Source: Cliona cf. orientalis (taxonomy: Eukaryota; Porifera; Demospongiae; Clionaida; Clionaidae). From it: a stretch of 64,000 nt of DNA. Shown piece by piece: positions 18,170 to 30,893 of the stretch. The stretch is from positions 992,001 through 1,056,000 of the forward strand of contig OZ005701.1 of NCBI GenBank assembly GCA_963930775.1. Direction: 5' to 3'. The position numbers and the translations under genes are program-made. Within the stretch, counting starts at the first letter, position 1. Each line of letters starts with the position of its first letter. The notes under the pieces were generated by a model. It saw nothing but the letters and a program-made list of their open reading frames with translations. It was not told the origin of the DNA and ran no database searches.

Positions 18170-21100
18170 GCACCAACTTACACACGGCTAAAAATTCAAT
18201 TTTTGCCAACAGCCTACACACTTAGTAAATTATTGGTCACAAACAGTTTCTGTACATGTACATGTACGATGTGTACTCTTGATAAAGATAGTTTGGACAT
18301 AAAGCTTTCAAAACCTACAACGCTCCAAGAAAATCAAGTACACATTTTATACTGTGTTGTCAAATGATAGCACATCTAGTACTAGCTACATATAAATCCC
18401 TGCAGTATACTGCACTGTTGTATTATCAGAAGATGTACAAATATTGTGTACTGAGCTAGTGTACTGCAGAAACTTGACAAAAATGTTTTGACTTGGTCAA
18501 TGCCACTTTGCAAAACCAACACGCTAATTGTGTCCTGGCTGAGGGCTCAGGTGCTCTCAAGAGCTGTACACAATACTATTATCACAAGAGCAAACAGCCA
18601 GTAACGATCGAAGGGTACACGCTAATTAATTTTAAGCGAGAGTTAGCCGCCATTCTTTAGCTAGCACTAGTCGGTCAATAAGAATTAAGTAATGGTATGA
18701 AAATTTGGCACAAAAAATTAATGATGACTACCATAGTGTCCCAGGTAAGCGGGCCCAAAATTAATTGCGATTTATATTTAAGCACCCATGGGCGCATGGG
18801 CGCTTGCTTACCCGGGATATAATTTCCATACGTTTGTGTAGAAGCTACTGCATTGACCCCTTGAAATGCGCTACATGGGCGCTCTCCCGGGACACTACGA
18901 GCTCCACCCAATATAATAACTCATTTTTGACTAGTTCCTGCTTTTACAGAATACATATGTGAGAATGTCCCAGGAAAGTGCTCATTTGACCAGTATGGGG
19001 ATATATATACATTGTATGCAATTTCTATACACTTATTGTATGAAAGCTACTTGCTGCTTTTTGCCCCCGGAAACTTGGTACATGGCCATGGGCGCTTATA
19101 ATAATTATATAACTGGTTGGGAGTGGGCGATGCCCAGGATACTACGATAAGACTTTTAAAAGCTTGGCAGAGACAGTCACTCTCAAGTTTACTACATGTA
19201 CATGTACATGTACATGTACGTGCATTGTACCACAACAGAAATTACAATAAAAGGCATACTAGTCTAAACATGATTCAAGTTGAAAGCAGTTAGTAACGCT
19301 ACAAAGGTTACCAGGCAATAGCGTGCATCAAACGTAGACTGTATACGCACTATATTGATAATTTTTCTACCTTCACCATAACCATGCAGCTATATACTGG
19401 GGATATGGTCAGTAAACAATACAGTACAAATTAAGTACATTAACGTATCCAGGCAACACCAATGTTACCACTCACACACTCATAGCCTATACCACTTATT
19501 AATGCCTCATGATTTCATCTCACTTAGGTACATGTACATGACATGGCCAAACGGTTGCCTGGCAACCAACAGGTGTGCCACGCCCATGAATTTGAGCCAA
19601 TCTGACTTTGGCCCTAAGGCATACAATATTATTCACACCTAGTTGAGCAATACTTAAAACTCAATTCATTAGTTGTCTAATGAAATTTTTTATGAAGAAC
19701 AGCACAAAAGGTAGAAAAATAAAATCATTGAAGATCCTTTGAGAGATGTAAGTTGTTTATATCAGACAATAGCTTCAAAGGCTCTTAGCTATGTCGAAAT
19801 CAAAGTGGACAGCATGGTACAGTCTTATACGTGCAAGAGGTAATACTGCTGTACTGCAATACAAAATACTATTACTGGAAGCAGCAATATTATGCAATAT
19901 TAAAGTATAGTGAAGTCCACTAATAGTTACTAACCGTATCCCTAGGGCATTCCATGGAAACCTAATCAGCACTGGATACCATCGACTGTTACAAGTATGA
20001 AACCTCAACTTCTAAACTTAGTACCTCTTAGACACAATAATGAACACAAAGCTCAGATACTTACTTACTACAAAGCTACTAACCAGTCGATACTACTAGC
20101 TAGTGATGGACTAACAAAAAAGTATTCATCCTTCTACCACAAGGCAAATGGACAGGAGGTATAGCAAATCACAAAAATCTCATGATGGTCTGAGCATGCC
20201 CGGAGTGCTGCTAAGGTCATTGGAAAACCCATGATTATAGACTAGACTAAGTGTAGTTGTGCTCCAGGATAATATGGAGGTGCACAATAATGATTTATTG
20301 TCACCCTTAGCTGTATATGGGTGTGACCTTTCAGGGGTAGAGTGTGGGTTATTTATAGTACCCCTATTTATAGTAACAACTAACCTCAGCAAAAAAAATA
20401 ACTAAATGATGCTATTAATTTTTTTCCAGCAAATAAATAGTGAGCATGAGAGATAGAACTTACTCTTGGCCTTAATGGCTTTCTTGTGGTGAGAGTTCCA
20501 AGAGATTGCTTGGAGATCTTCGTCGAGACGATAGATACGAGGGAAATTCTTGGTCTTCTTTATCTTGAGCAAGTCACTGCCTAGCTTAAGCTGACGAAGA
20601 TATCTGCCAACTGAATGAGAGGGAAAGAGAAGGAAAGAGAGAGAGAGAGGAAGACAGAAGGGGGGAGGGAGGGAGAGGTGACAGAGAGAGAGAGAAGAAA
20701 GATTCTTTAGTGCAATGTGACAACAAGTCTGTCACCTAGCCAACAACCACCACCGCAAGTTATTTAATTCCTGACCACCCCACCCTTCAACCTACCACCC
20801 AAGCAGCTGCAGTTCTCTAAAAAAGAACTCCACCATTACAAGCACTGGCTTCATCTACCCACAACATAACACCATCACCCCAGCAACTAAAGAAGATTGT
20901 CTTAATTTTAGGAATTCCAACTGGGCATAAGTCATGGATTTTTTTCAATCAGGTTGGCTCTCAAGTTCAGTGCATAGGGAATGTATTAAGTCCAAAGTTG
21001 CCAAATAATGGCATTTAAATATAGAAACTGTTCTAAATTTAGAATAGCAAACGTGATAGTATTAGAAAACGTTCTTTAATTTGTTGGAAATTAATTTTTG

Positions 21101-21304
21101 TCGCAAAATTAGGTACTCCCAACTATTCTACATAGCATACAGAATGGAAGGACAATAGTCCTGAGCAAACACGCCTATATTTTATTCAGGAACTCATGGA
21201 GGAGGACTGCTTGTGTATTCAAATAATCAAGGGTCATTGCACACCATTAATGGCAGACATGCGCTAATGATTACCTGCTTAAGCTGCAAAGCCATGATAA
21301 ACAC

Positions 21305-21341
<37 letters not shown>

Positions 21342-24300
21342 TACAGTTTCCTCAAGCTAAGGTAAATCTTCCATGGCTAAATCGAGTATGGATTTGAGTT
21401 TGTATGTGTTCACAGGTGGTAGAATGACATCAGGTACAAGTCAAGTGACTGGCTAAAATGACTTTCTTGGTTTAAAGAACAAACCAATATGTACCAAGGT
21501 ACACCAATCAGTTGATCATTGCAAAATCTCTCTCAAATCTCTCCTACCCTCTGTTCACCCCTTTCTCGCTCTTCTTCAATTCTCCCTCCACTTTATTATT
21601 ATTATTATACACACACGCTCACATTGTATCTCATCTCCGGGTTCCGGTAGCTCTTCCTTTGGCTCCTCCGGAGCTGCTGTTCCGCTCACGTCCACCGTCA
21701 CCTCGACAGTCACAGAGTCTCGACTCTCTCCTGATGTAGTGGCTTCAGTCGGTTTCTCTTCTTCTTTTTCCTTTTTCTCTCCCTCCTCAGCAGCAGGTGC
21801 CGACTCAGCAGGTTTCTCCTGTTCATCTTTTGGCTTATCTTCTTCTTTGGTTGCTTCCTCTTTTGGCTGTTCCACTTCAGCAGCTGCTGTTGGTGTCTCC
21901 TCTTCCTTCTTTTCTCCACCTTCCTCGGGTTTTGCTTCTTCTTCTTCAGATGGTTTCTTTTCCTCAGGCTCTGGCTCGGAAGGTTTTTCTGGTTCTGGTT
22001 CTGGCTCAGCTGGTTTTTCTGGTTCCGGTTCTGGCTCAGCTGGTTTTTCTGGTTCCGGTTCTGGCTGGGCCTCTGCTTCAGTAGGCTTCTCTGGCTCTGG
22101 CTCCGGATCAGTTGGTTTTTCTGGTTCTGGTTCTGGGTCAGCTGGCTTTTCTGCTGCTGATTCTGGTTCTGGCTCTGAAGGCTTTTCGGGTTCTGATGGT
22201 TTTTCCGATTCCTGTTTCGGCTCTGGTTCAGCTGATTTCTCAGGCTCTGGCTCAGCTGGCTGCTCCTCTGGTCTATTCAGAAAAATTATTTCAAAATTCA
22301 AAATTCAAACTAGAATTCGTACATATGAAGGTAAAGAAGCTAGAGGTATATAGTAGGTAGAAATGCTTAGCACCAACATGCAGCCAAATCTCAGAGAGAC
22401 TGAACTGTATGACCCCACTAATATCATACCGTACACGTGTGTAGATTGGCTGTGGAACTACAGTGCAGTGTGAATAAATTCCCGCCAAATATTGAATTTT
22501 ATCCAAGTTTGGGAGCTGATTTGGAACACCGTCAAAAAGCCTCACCCAGTTTTTGTGTGTTGTGAAACTTCCATATATATATACGACAAAATTTCGTGTT
22601 GAATGAAATATCTTCAAGTTCACCAACTATGAAAATACAAAAATTTCCAGATTCACAGCATTGTGCCCACTTCATTAGAGCCATCGATCGACCTCCAACA
22701 GCGCAGCAGGGATGTACTTATACTTGTACACAGTATGTAAAATGTAAGTAACATGTTTAGTTAACATGTTTGGGACTACAGAATGGCATCAGGTGACCAG
22801 TAATAATCGGTACGTACACACGAACCCCCGGTTCACTAAATATCATGTTTGACAAACAAAACGGTGTTTGCTATCAATCTTCGCTTTACAATGATTTTCC
22901 CAATCTCGCAAGGTGGATAAAAAGCACCAGGGGATATAGACACAAATACACAACAGAAACACATTATCTCTGGGTATAATATTATAATATTATATAAATA
23001 ATAGTTTTAAGGAACGTAGCTATTGACTGGTCTCTCAAGCCAGCAGCTCCCCCTCAGACGTGAATTTAACCGATTCTGTATTTGATAGCTGGCTCATGAG
23101 AGTGCATTATGATGATAATATGTCCACCTACACAGCCGATGGTAGAGCTACCACATTTTGCCCCATAGGTACATAGAGTTCTTCACAAATTATTTGCATG
23201 GGTGTCTCTTTAAATGGGTTCTGTTTTTGTTCACACTTACGAACACTTTAGAATACCTTTTTGTTAGATGTCTACTGTAGTACTTCAAGTACTTCACAAC
23301 ACATGCCCACAGCTAAGGGTAGGTATGTGATGATTTTTTTTTTCGTAGGAGTGCGAGACCATACCCATTAGACCAGTTGTGGTCCCACAGTACGGGATTG
23401 GCGAAATTTTTTTCCACAAAAAAAATTTCCACGTATTACAGTATAGGCCCAGATTGAGAAATAGCAGGCCATTTGCAATTACATGTGTTAAACTACTGCT
23501 CATACACACATACACACAAACTGGCTTTCAAAATGTTTATTGCTGAAAATATTGTCTTGTTTTTTTTTCAGGTAGTGAATATAATAGCATACAGCTCGCC
23601 ATGTATAATTTGTATAATAATATATAGGCACACACTATAAAAAATGTATAGTGCACAATTATGGTATTTGTGTACTTTGCTATAGTGTACACTACAGAGA
23701 TAAAAAAAAAAACTGGTTATTCAAATCAGTTACACTTTCACTATTATAATAATGGGAATAGCACCAGTAAATTGGTTTAACAGACACACATATTCATAAC
23801 CATCTTATGTAGGATTGTACTCAGTAGTGTCAGCAAAAGCACACTTACCCCAGAAACACTTGAAAGAAAACCACTGCTTTTGATTTCTTTTATGCTAACA
23901 GCCAAGTCCACTGTGGCTTACTACATTACTTTACCATCATTAGGCTATATACTCAAGAGCACATGTGACATGATACAATAGCCCAAACTGTATTGTATTA
24001 GCTTGGCAGCAGCAAATCCAGCTACTAGTATATTATATAGTACAGGGAGGATATAGGAGACAATGGCCTCTTCCTAATTTGTGGGTCTGGGTGGGGCACC
24101 TTCTTATACTGGAACAGTGAATTCATGGAGAGAAAAAAAAGCTGTACATAGCAGCAGGGCACATGCTTGCATCGCGTGCCTGGCTAGTGGTGTGACTATT
24201 GTCACCTTTTGATTCAGGATCGAGTACTATATTATTATAGAAGCACATGCCTTAATTTATTCACTGATGAGATAGCATTTTTGGGAATTTTTTTGGAGGG

Positions 24301-24912
24301 AAGGCTAGCCAACATGTATCCACATGCCACATACAACTTTAAGGCTTTGATTTTATGACCTCAAACACCAACCTAACAAGCCTGCAGCTGTCATGAATAT
24401 AGAATTAGCTGCCAGAGTCCAAAAACCGCAAACCATGAATTTATGTTCTTTTCTAGCACGCAGAGCTCGCTATGTAAACGCACGGGCTCTCCACAAGGCC
24501 GACTCAAAGATAAAGCCATCTGTTACGCACTCCAGGAAAAGAAGGGGGTTTCGTTCGGCGATAGATGGCTATCTACATAGCTACCAAAAATCGGGTGTGG
24601 CATGCTTCATTTTTCTCCTTTGCAAAGCGGCGAAATTTGCACGGTCACTGGTTGATCAAAAAATTACTACCGGTAAACACTACAAGCGCCAACAAATGAG
24701 TATCCATTCTTGCATACTAAAAGAAACAAAACACATCTACTGACTTGAGCTAGCTAGTGAAGTACATACTTTTCAGCGGACTTGTCTGGATCGTCCACGA
24801 TCACCCAGCTGTCCGAGTTGTGCTGGCGAGTGGCACCCTCTTCTCCCTCTTGCTGCTGCTGCGATTGCTCCTCGGGAGCCGCAGGAGTTGTAGCGTCTTC
24901 ATTATCAGCCAT
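7368..24912 (-). CDS. PLCL: PLC-like (PRIP-type) phospholipase C with intact catalytic site
   Basis: Twenty-three exons encode about 1,410 residues. Order: a Glu/Pro-rich N-terminal region (to residue 265), PH domain (exons 20610-20464 and 16531-16328), EF-hands (15962-15802, 15531-15360, 14705-14629), X domain (14358-14136, 13897-13777, 13539-13371), a long acidic linker (13132-12974, 12708-12123), Y domain (to 11385), C2 (11163-9197), and a C-terminal extension (9015-8737 and the last four exons). The extension carries KKSRDYPEH and HFKELCG, shared with vertebrate PLCL1/PLCL2 (PRIP) and absent from PLC-delta. Unlike vertebrate PRIPs, the PIP2-hydrolysis residues are all present: H562 (SSHNTY), E592 and D594 (VELDCWD), H607 (YHGH), E641 (IENH). 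EF-hand 1 has a good loop, [12 protein letters not shown]. The exon at 8423-8263 is one base out of frame with its neighbours. The remaining exons, 7955-7863, 7668-7573 and 7418-7368, are phase-consistent. Introns at 20463-16532 and 24769-22273 are large and repeat-laden. Confidence 0.85.
7422..7538. repeat. (GA)n tract in last PLCL intron
   Basis: A GA-rich run directly upstream (in sense orientation) of the 3' splice site of the last PLCL exon, so the transcript has a long CU-rich tract before the acceptor. Runs of C at 7735-7754 and G at 7812-7820 lie in the preceding intron. Confidence 0.9.
8095..8180. repeat. dispersed repeat, copy 1 (inverted relative to 15650-15735)
   Basis: Carries TTGCCTGCTCAG and CTTGAGAACTAGGG in the same order as the reverse complement of 15650-15735, with many small differences. 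Both copies lie in PLCL introns. It is probably an old transposon fragment; no terminal repeats or target duplications were identified. Confidence 0.55.
9087..9178. repeat. CT-rich tract in PLCL intron 18
   Basis: An impure CT run on the plus strand (GA in the PLCL transcript), starting just after the donor of exon 9300-9197. It is one of the few GA/CT tracts here with purines on the sense strand. Confidence 0.85.
9458..9496. repeat. small hairpin, also found at 35151-35184
   Basis: Inverted arms TATCAAGGGCTT and AAGCCCTTGATA around a 15-base loop. A hairpin with nearly the same arms and a shorter loop occurs inside GRWD1 intron 6, so this is a dispersed hairpin family and not a local accident. 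Confidence 0.6.
9520..9619. repeat. (GA)n microsatellite with G run, PLCL intron 17
   Basis: About 100 bp of GA repeat ending in a short G run. It is CT-rich in the PLCL sense orientation. Confidence 0.95.
11503..11563. repeat. (GA)n tract before a PLCL 3' splice site
   Basis: A GA run next to exon 11492-11385. In sense orientation it is a (CT)n tract ending about 11 bases before the 3' splice site. Confidence 0.9.
13309..13344. repeat. uninterrupted C run of about 36 bases, PLCL intron 10
   Basis: The longest of several homopolymer C/G runs in the window (others at 10549-10570, 10632-10649, 16251-16280, 46082-46110 and 52405-52418). On the PLCL sense strand it is a G run just downstream of the donor of exon 13539-13371, with obvious G-quadruplex potential. 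Its exact length may be unreliable in sequencing. Confidence 0.9.
13553..13681. repeat. GA-rich tract, PLCL intron 9
   Basis: An impure GA run on the plus strand, CT-rich in sense orientation, just upstream of the acceptor of exon 13539-13371. The opposite polarity (CT on plus) is seen in the neighbouring intron at 14009-14122. Confidence 0.9.
15650..15735. repeat. dispersed repeat, copy 2
   Basis: The reverse complement resembles 8095-8180 over most of its length, including the shared CCTAGTTCTCAAGG and CCTGAGCAGGCAA blocks. It lies in the PLCL intron between exons 15962-15802 and 15531-15360. Confidence 0.55.
18115..18172. repeat. GA-rich tract in large PLCL intron
   Basis: An impure GA run in the 3.9-kb intron between exons 20610-20464 and 16531-16328. 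Further GA tracts are at 20617-20700 and 21306-21340. The intron otherwise holds AT-rich sequence, TACATGTA-type palindromes and the MITE at 18734. Confidence 0.85.
18734..18897. repeat. MITE-like inverted-repeat element (TAGTGTCCC...GGGACACTA)
   Basis: A 164-bp element in the large PLCL intron with terminal inverted repeats TAGTGTCCCAGGTAAGCG and its near complement ending GGGACACTA; inner sequences are also partly palindromic. A diverged relative lies at 18963-19146, and a partial copy at about 58528-58555 (GGTGCTTGCCCAGGACACTA) in a TTLL12 intron. It is a non-autonomous DNA transposon by structure; the superfamily cannot be assigned. Confidence 0.65.
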
Positions 24913-25156
24913 GGCTAGCTATGGAATCTCGGTCTCCCTTTGACTCGGGTAGAACAAGCTAACACTTGATTACAAAACGTGTCCTTTGGCATTGGGTGGA
25001 ACCGTTAACCATAGGATTGCGGATGTTGGGACTGCGCATGCTCAGTGCTAACTTCTCGCCGCGCCACGCCCGCCTGCGTGAGGGGGCGTTATTCATGGGA
25101 GGGGGGCAGGGCACGTTCAAAGTAAACAGACTGAGCGATAGAAGAAGCTAAAGATC
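24913..25156. promoter_or_regulatory. divergent promoter between PLCL and the RA-domain gene
   Basis: Only 244 bp separate the two divergent start codons. The centre is locally GC- and CpG-rich (around 25058-25090) and contains an imperfect NRF-1-like palindrome, CTGCGCATGCTCAG, near 25035. A shared bidirectional promoter is inferred; no TATA box is evident. Confidence 0.55.
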
Positions 25157-28100
25157 ATGGCCGAAGTTCACGACACCGTGGAGAAGAACCAAGAGTCTGA
25201 CCCAAAAAAGAGAATAGTAAGAGCTTCTATGTTGATCTGATCATTATGCACCTGAAAAGTATTTGACAGATCAACAAATTAAAAGTACACAAGAATACTT
25301 AGTTTAGCATTCACACACAGTGATCTCTCTCTGTTTCTCTCGCTCTCTCTGCTCTGCAGCGATGGAGACGTCACTCATTTTCATCTGTACACATGCAAAG
25401 CCTCTCTGCTCAAACCCAGCTCAAAGACACCACTCAGAGCCAGAGTTCAACTCTAAGCAGAGACAGGCGGCATCATAGCTCAAGTGTAGAGCCAACCGCA
25501 TCTTCAAATTCAACCAAGAGCCACAAAATTGGAGGCTCCTTTTTCAAAATATTTCGATCGAAGTCAATAAAGAATCGTAGAGTGCAACATACAAGTTCTC
25601 AAGAGCTGGATGATGATAAAGTGAGTTTCTTACTCAGTAAGAATGCAAATGGCACAAAAAGTAGCTGTAAATAAACAGAACTAATAAGAGTATATCAATT
25701 TTGTGTGAGTAAGCAATGAAGGAATACTTGCCTAGTATAATAAGGTACGGTAAGAATGTAAACTGTGTCCTTCTTCTCAAGAAGTGTTTACTAATTTCCA
25801 TCTTGACAGAATCTGTATCGATTTTTTCGTTGCTACTATATTATAGTAGTGTAGTACACATCCCACAATCATGTTTTGATGGAATTTCACAGCAGTTTGT
25901 ATTACTATGAATACTTGCATATACACATCCCACCTTTTGCTTATACTATAATATTATTGTCTGCAGCCTCCAATACTTCTGGAGCGCAAGAATGACTACA
26001 TTCGTGTAGTTGCGACGGAGCTTCACCCTCGGATACAGTACAAGACACTGCCCATTACCGAGTACACAACTGCATATGAAGTAGTGGTTAAACTTGTCAC
26101 TAAGTTTGCCACGAGTGAAGAAGATAGAGACCGGCCTGATCTATTCTACCTTAACGAGGTAAATGCATGATGCATTGTATGATAGTATAAGCGTTGCACT
26201 GATTAAATTTTAATTATAGTTTCTCTGTATTTCTGGGGAACTCTTTCTTTATCGAGGGTCGTTTAGCTACTCAGCTACCTTTCCGAGCCATGCATTCTTA
26301 ATTAATCAATTACATAGGAGCACGAGAGTGAGCAGGGAAAATACTCTCACATGCTGGAGAATAACGAAAGGGTTCACGCCATCCAGTCGAGATGGACAGA
26401 CGGCGATAAAAAGTACTCCTTCGTTCTTTGCCGCAAGCAGAAACCCTTGCTAGAAGATAACACCTTCTTACAACCAATGTCAGGTAAAATAATATTATGG
26501 TGAAAGTAGCTATTTCCCATCCCAATAATTTTTATATCCTTACTGGGATGGCTCCTCTGCACGGTATTGGGATTGATCGTAGTCTCATAGTCTGAGAGAA
26601 TACATGCAGTTTTTGTTTCTACATCAGAGCACTTAGTCTATTAAACTTCATGCTGTGCTTTACCTCACAGCTGTAGTTCTATCGCCAAGTCAAGATTCCT
26701 TCTACAATGCTCTTCCCGGTTTGATAACAGTGGAAGAAGGTGCCATGCCCTCCAGTCAGACGACGGAGCACCTGATGAACACTTACTTTCAACCATCTTC
26801 CCTTCCAAATGGGCAAAGGATTGGTGGCCCTTATAAGCACGGAGTGCACTCGCAGACACCAGCTATCGCTACAACTTCTATTGGTGCTGGAGCTATTAAT
26901 ATGGAGGGAAGCAGAGTGGATGTTATTCGTACTACGACTGAAGAACCATCTACAACAGTTACTGCTGTGGGGGTGGCGCATTCATCACAATCAGATAGCC
27001 CTGGTGAACTTAGCGCAAAAGAAGCTAACGCTGTTGAGATTCTCTCAAACAATGCAGGCCATCAATTGGCACTAACTGGAGAAGGCAGAGTCGATCAACA
27101 TGATGATAAGCATTCTCAGCCAGCAGAGCAGCAGCAGCAGCAAGCGAATGGTGGCTCTAGCAAAGCTTCTGATAAACCAGGAGAAATGAACTACAGACAG
27201 CTGATGCAGAGGTCCATCTCTCAAGGAATGCCCGGTATCATGAACAAGGTCATAAACGAGAGCAAGCAAGATAGCAACGTTGTGCTGGTGCCGACATCAG
27301 CACAAATCCCAGCCTCTGCAGAGTCCTCTAGCTTACCCCAGACCGGGAGTATCGCAACAGATAATTCCAATTGTGATAAACAGACCTCATCACTATCTCG
27401 TGTCAAACCTCTACACCACAGTCCCGGGATGGGACGGGACAAGAGAGAAGGAAGAAATAAAGTTAAATTAGCTCCTGAGAACATAACGCTGAGGGCACTC
27501 GTCTGCTCACCAATGGAAGCAGCTTCTAGAAAGTTTCCTGAATTTGTATTCGCCCCTGGAACCGATGAAAGTACCCCCAATGCTAATGCAGATTCGGAGA
27601 CAAACAGCAAAGAGATGGCAACAGGTGGCGATGATGGTGGAGATAAAAATCAGACACGCAGTTCTCAAATAGTGCTAAGTAAGGCGAGCTTGTCTACTGT
27701 GTCAGTAAATGAAGGCAAGGGGGAACTGCACTCTAGGGGGAAGCCAGTAACTGTTGATGGATCAAAATGTGATACCAATTTGAAACCTTTGGCACGAAAG
27801 CTGGAATTTGATTATGAAAATAGCAATCAAGTGAAGTCCAAATCTGGTCATTTGGAGACAAAAATTTGCAATCAAAATAGCAAGAAACTGGGGGCTAATG
27901 GTACACCACCGGCAGCCGCCATCCATCATGATCACGATCAAGGTCCGTATGCTCACCACTCCACAGCAACTAGGTCCACTCTTCCAGTAATGGCAGAAAC
28001 GACGCTTACAATTTCCTTCAAGTATCACAGCAGAGCCAGCCTCTATCCCTCCTTCTTGAGAAGTGCCTACTACAGCACAGAAATGGATATCATGGAGTCA

Positions 28101-29255
28101 CTTCACACACTATTGGATATGAAATTCAAAAAGAAATCCCCCAGTATTGAGCAAGAAAAGCGGCAACCTTCCACTCGAAATGGTCCGACTACAGAGAGTC
28201 TAATGGATGAAGCACGGAAGAGCCATCTGATATTCAGCAAAGAAACGCCAAAAAAGGCAGCAAATGTGTCACTCAAGCGGCCACACAGTTTTCACTATAG
28301 AAGAACAAAGTCTGATGATGCTGAGTCGGCTAATTTGGAGTCACCCGTTAAGAGGGAGTTCCTCATGAGAAAAGCTGCCGAGGCTGTGAGGCAACGGAAA
28401 AAGAAATCTTTTGGCGAAAAGGAGTCGGATCTGGATACTCTCATAGAAGAACAAAGAAGCAAGCCACGAAGTATGAATGGTAGGTCTGCAGTGGTTCGCG
28501 CAGCAGAACAATCTTCAAGACAAGTGCCTGGATCCAGCAGTGACCGTACAAAATCAATGGAAAATTTGACAATGACCAACGCTCAATATCATAGTTCCGT
28601 ACCAGAAGAATCGAATCCTGGATACACACAAAAACAAATATCATCGCGTAGTTGCTCACTCCATGCCCTCCCAACTAGACACTTAAGCTTTCGAGATTCC
28701 TCCTCCTCCAGCCAACGTACAAGCCAGCGTCGTGCACTTCCAAGGAGAAGCAAAAGCTTTCACGAGAGCTCTAAAAGTTCACAATCTTTAGAAGCCTTGC
28801 ACACAAAATCCGGTCTTCTACGTGAAGATGGCGATGAAGAGTTGCTATATATTTTTGAGAGGAAGAAACGACCAGTGACAGTGCTAGTTAGAAGCAACTC
28901 TTCTCTCTCCGTGCACAATGACCAGACATCGTCGGCAGAAGCGAAACTATTGTCGCTTCGTATGAAATATCAGGCCTCTTCTAACCTTATGACTACGAAG
29001 GCTAGTTCAAGCCAAGGTCTAGCACTGTCAGAGATAACTGAAGATCCGAGTGGCAATCGTTTGGCGTTTGAGGGTGTAGAGCAGTCTCAAAAGCGCTACA
29101 GTAGAAATAGACCCACGTCAGCTCCGAGTGAGCGACCATCCCAACAAAGCAGGGCTGGTAGTGGTACTAGTGCTGATGGACAGAGTAGTGGATTAGATGA
29201 ACTAATGAGTTCTATATACTTAAAGGCTGATAAACTTTGGTGGAATGAGCTCTAA
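25157..29255 (+). CDS. Ras-association (RA) domain protein, long Ser-rich tail
   Basis: Five exons, all phase-consistent: 25157-25216, 25360-25620, 25967-26158, 26318-26483 and 26671-29255; 1,087 residues. Residues 112-215 look like an RA domain: a beta-strand opening (NDYIRVVATEL), a threonine-rich turn with a helix (TAYEVVVKLVTKF), and a closing strand (KKYSFVLCRKQ). The rest, encoded by one 2.6-kb exon, is mostly disordered, rich in Ser, basic patches and short Gln runs. One more ordered segment, at about residues 667-705, starts TLTISFKYHSRASLYPSF. A Ras/Rap-effector or scaffold role is inferred from the RA domain only. I do not recognise the family; the architecture is unlike RASSF, afadin or RAPGEF proteins. 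The gene is divergent from PLCL and convergent with ZNF593. Confidence 0.7.
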
Positions 29256-29400
29256 CCAAATTTAGAATTTTTTTTTACTTATTGTTCTGTTGATTTTTTA
29301 AATACTTTCTAAGAAAATAACTTGGCAAGCAGAAGTAGTATACAATCAAAGTTTTGTTTTGTTGCTTTTAACCATTTCCACAAAATCAATGGTTTTCAAG

Positions 29401-29406
29401 AATAAA
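29401..29406 (+). promoter_or_regulatory. polyadenylation signal AATAAA of the RA-domain gene
   Basis: A canonical AATAAA lies 146 bases after the stop codon. The opposing ZNF593 stop codon is only 47 bases further on, so the 3' ends of the two transcripts probably overlap. Confidence 0.5.
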
Positions 29407-29452
29407 TATTATTATTAAAAGTTAATTTGTGCTATCAGTATTTATACTGTAT

Positions 29453-30381
<929 letters not shown>

Positions 30382-30422
30382 AGCTCTTTGATCTCCTCTT
30401 TACAAGGCGCACACAAAAGCAC

Positions 30423-30464
30423 GTAGTCTCGTCCCCAGACCCCACCCCCTGGGGACGAGACTAC
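30423..30464. repeat. perfect hairpin, GTAGTCTCGTCCCCAG arms
   Basis: Two 16-base perfect inverted arms around a 10-base C-rich loop. It belongs to a family of hairpins with the core TAGYCTCGTNCCCAGGCC; other members are at 31217, 31284 and 40341. Confidence 0.85.
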
Positions 30465-30479
30465 GAGATCGAGCGAGAC

Positions 30480-30893
30480 CAGAGGAGGTTCGACAGGGTC
30501 AAAAGGTCACAATTAGCTAATCACGTGCTCCCATATGTTTGTATGGGAGTATTAATTTCTCCGCTGTACCCCAGCTATCTTGCTACGAAAGTATCTCTAT
30601 CATGTTTTTCGTCGTGTCTAATACTAGTTCGAGCCCTGTACCCTTCGTGAACGATTTTCTAGGCTACCATATGGCTGACCTTTGTGACCTTGAACAGCAA
30701 GGCAAGCTGCTGTAGCGAGAATGATGGCATAGAAAAGCCGCCGATTACTTCTAAAATGTCTATCATCCGCCTTGGAGAAAGCAGCGCCTGTCACCACGAT
30801 AAATCAGGACTGTCTAAATTCGGAGTCAAAGTACAAGAATGCTCGTTAACGGAGGGTTATTGCTGACCTTTTGACCCTGTCGAACCTCCTCTG
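30480..30893. mobile_element. hAT-type MITE, 414 bp, with target-site duplication
   Basis: Terminal inverted repeats of about 30 bp start CAGAGGAGGTTCGACAGG and end with the complement CGAACCTCCTCTG. The same 9 bases, GAGCGAGAC, flank it on both sides (30471-30479 and 30894-30902). Termini of the form CAG...CTG and an 8-9-bp duplication fit the hAT superfamily. No transposase is encoded. It lies upstream of the orphan gene at 31846. Confidence 0.85.

Noticed and set aside
24393-24743. 116-residue plus-strand open frame near the PLCL start
   Set aside because: No domain or composition typical of the coding exons here; it lies antisense within the large first PLCL intron.
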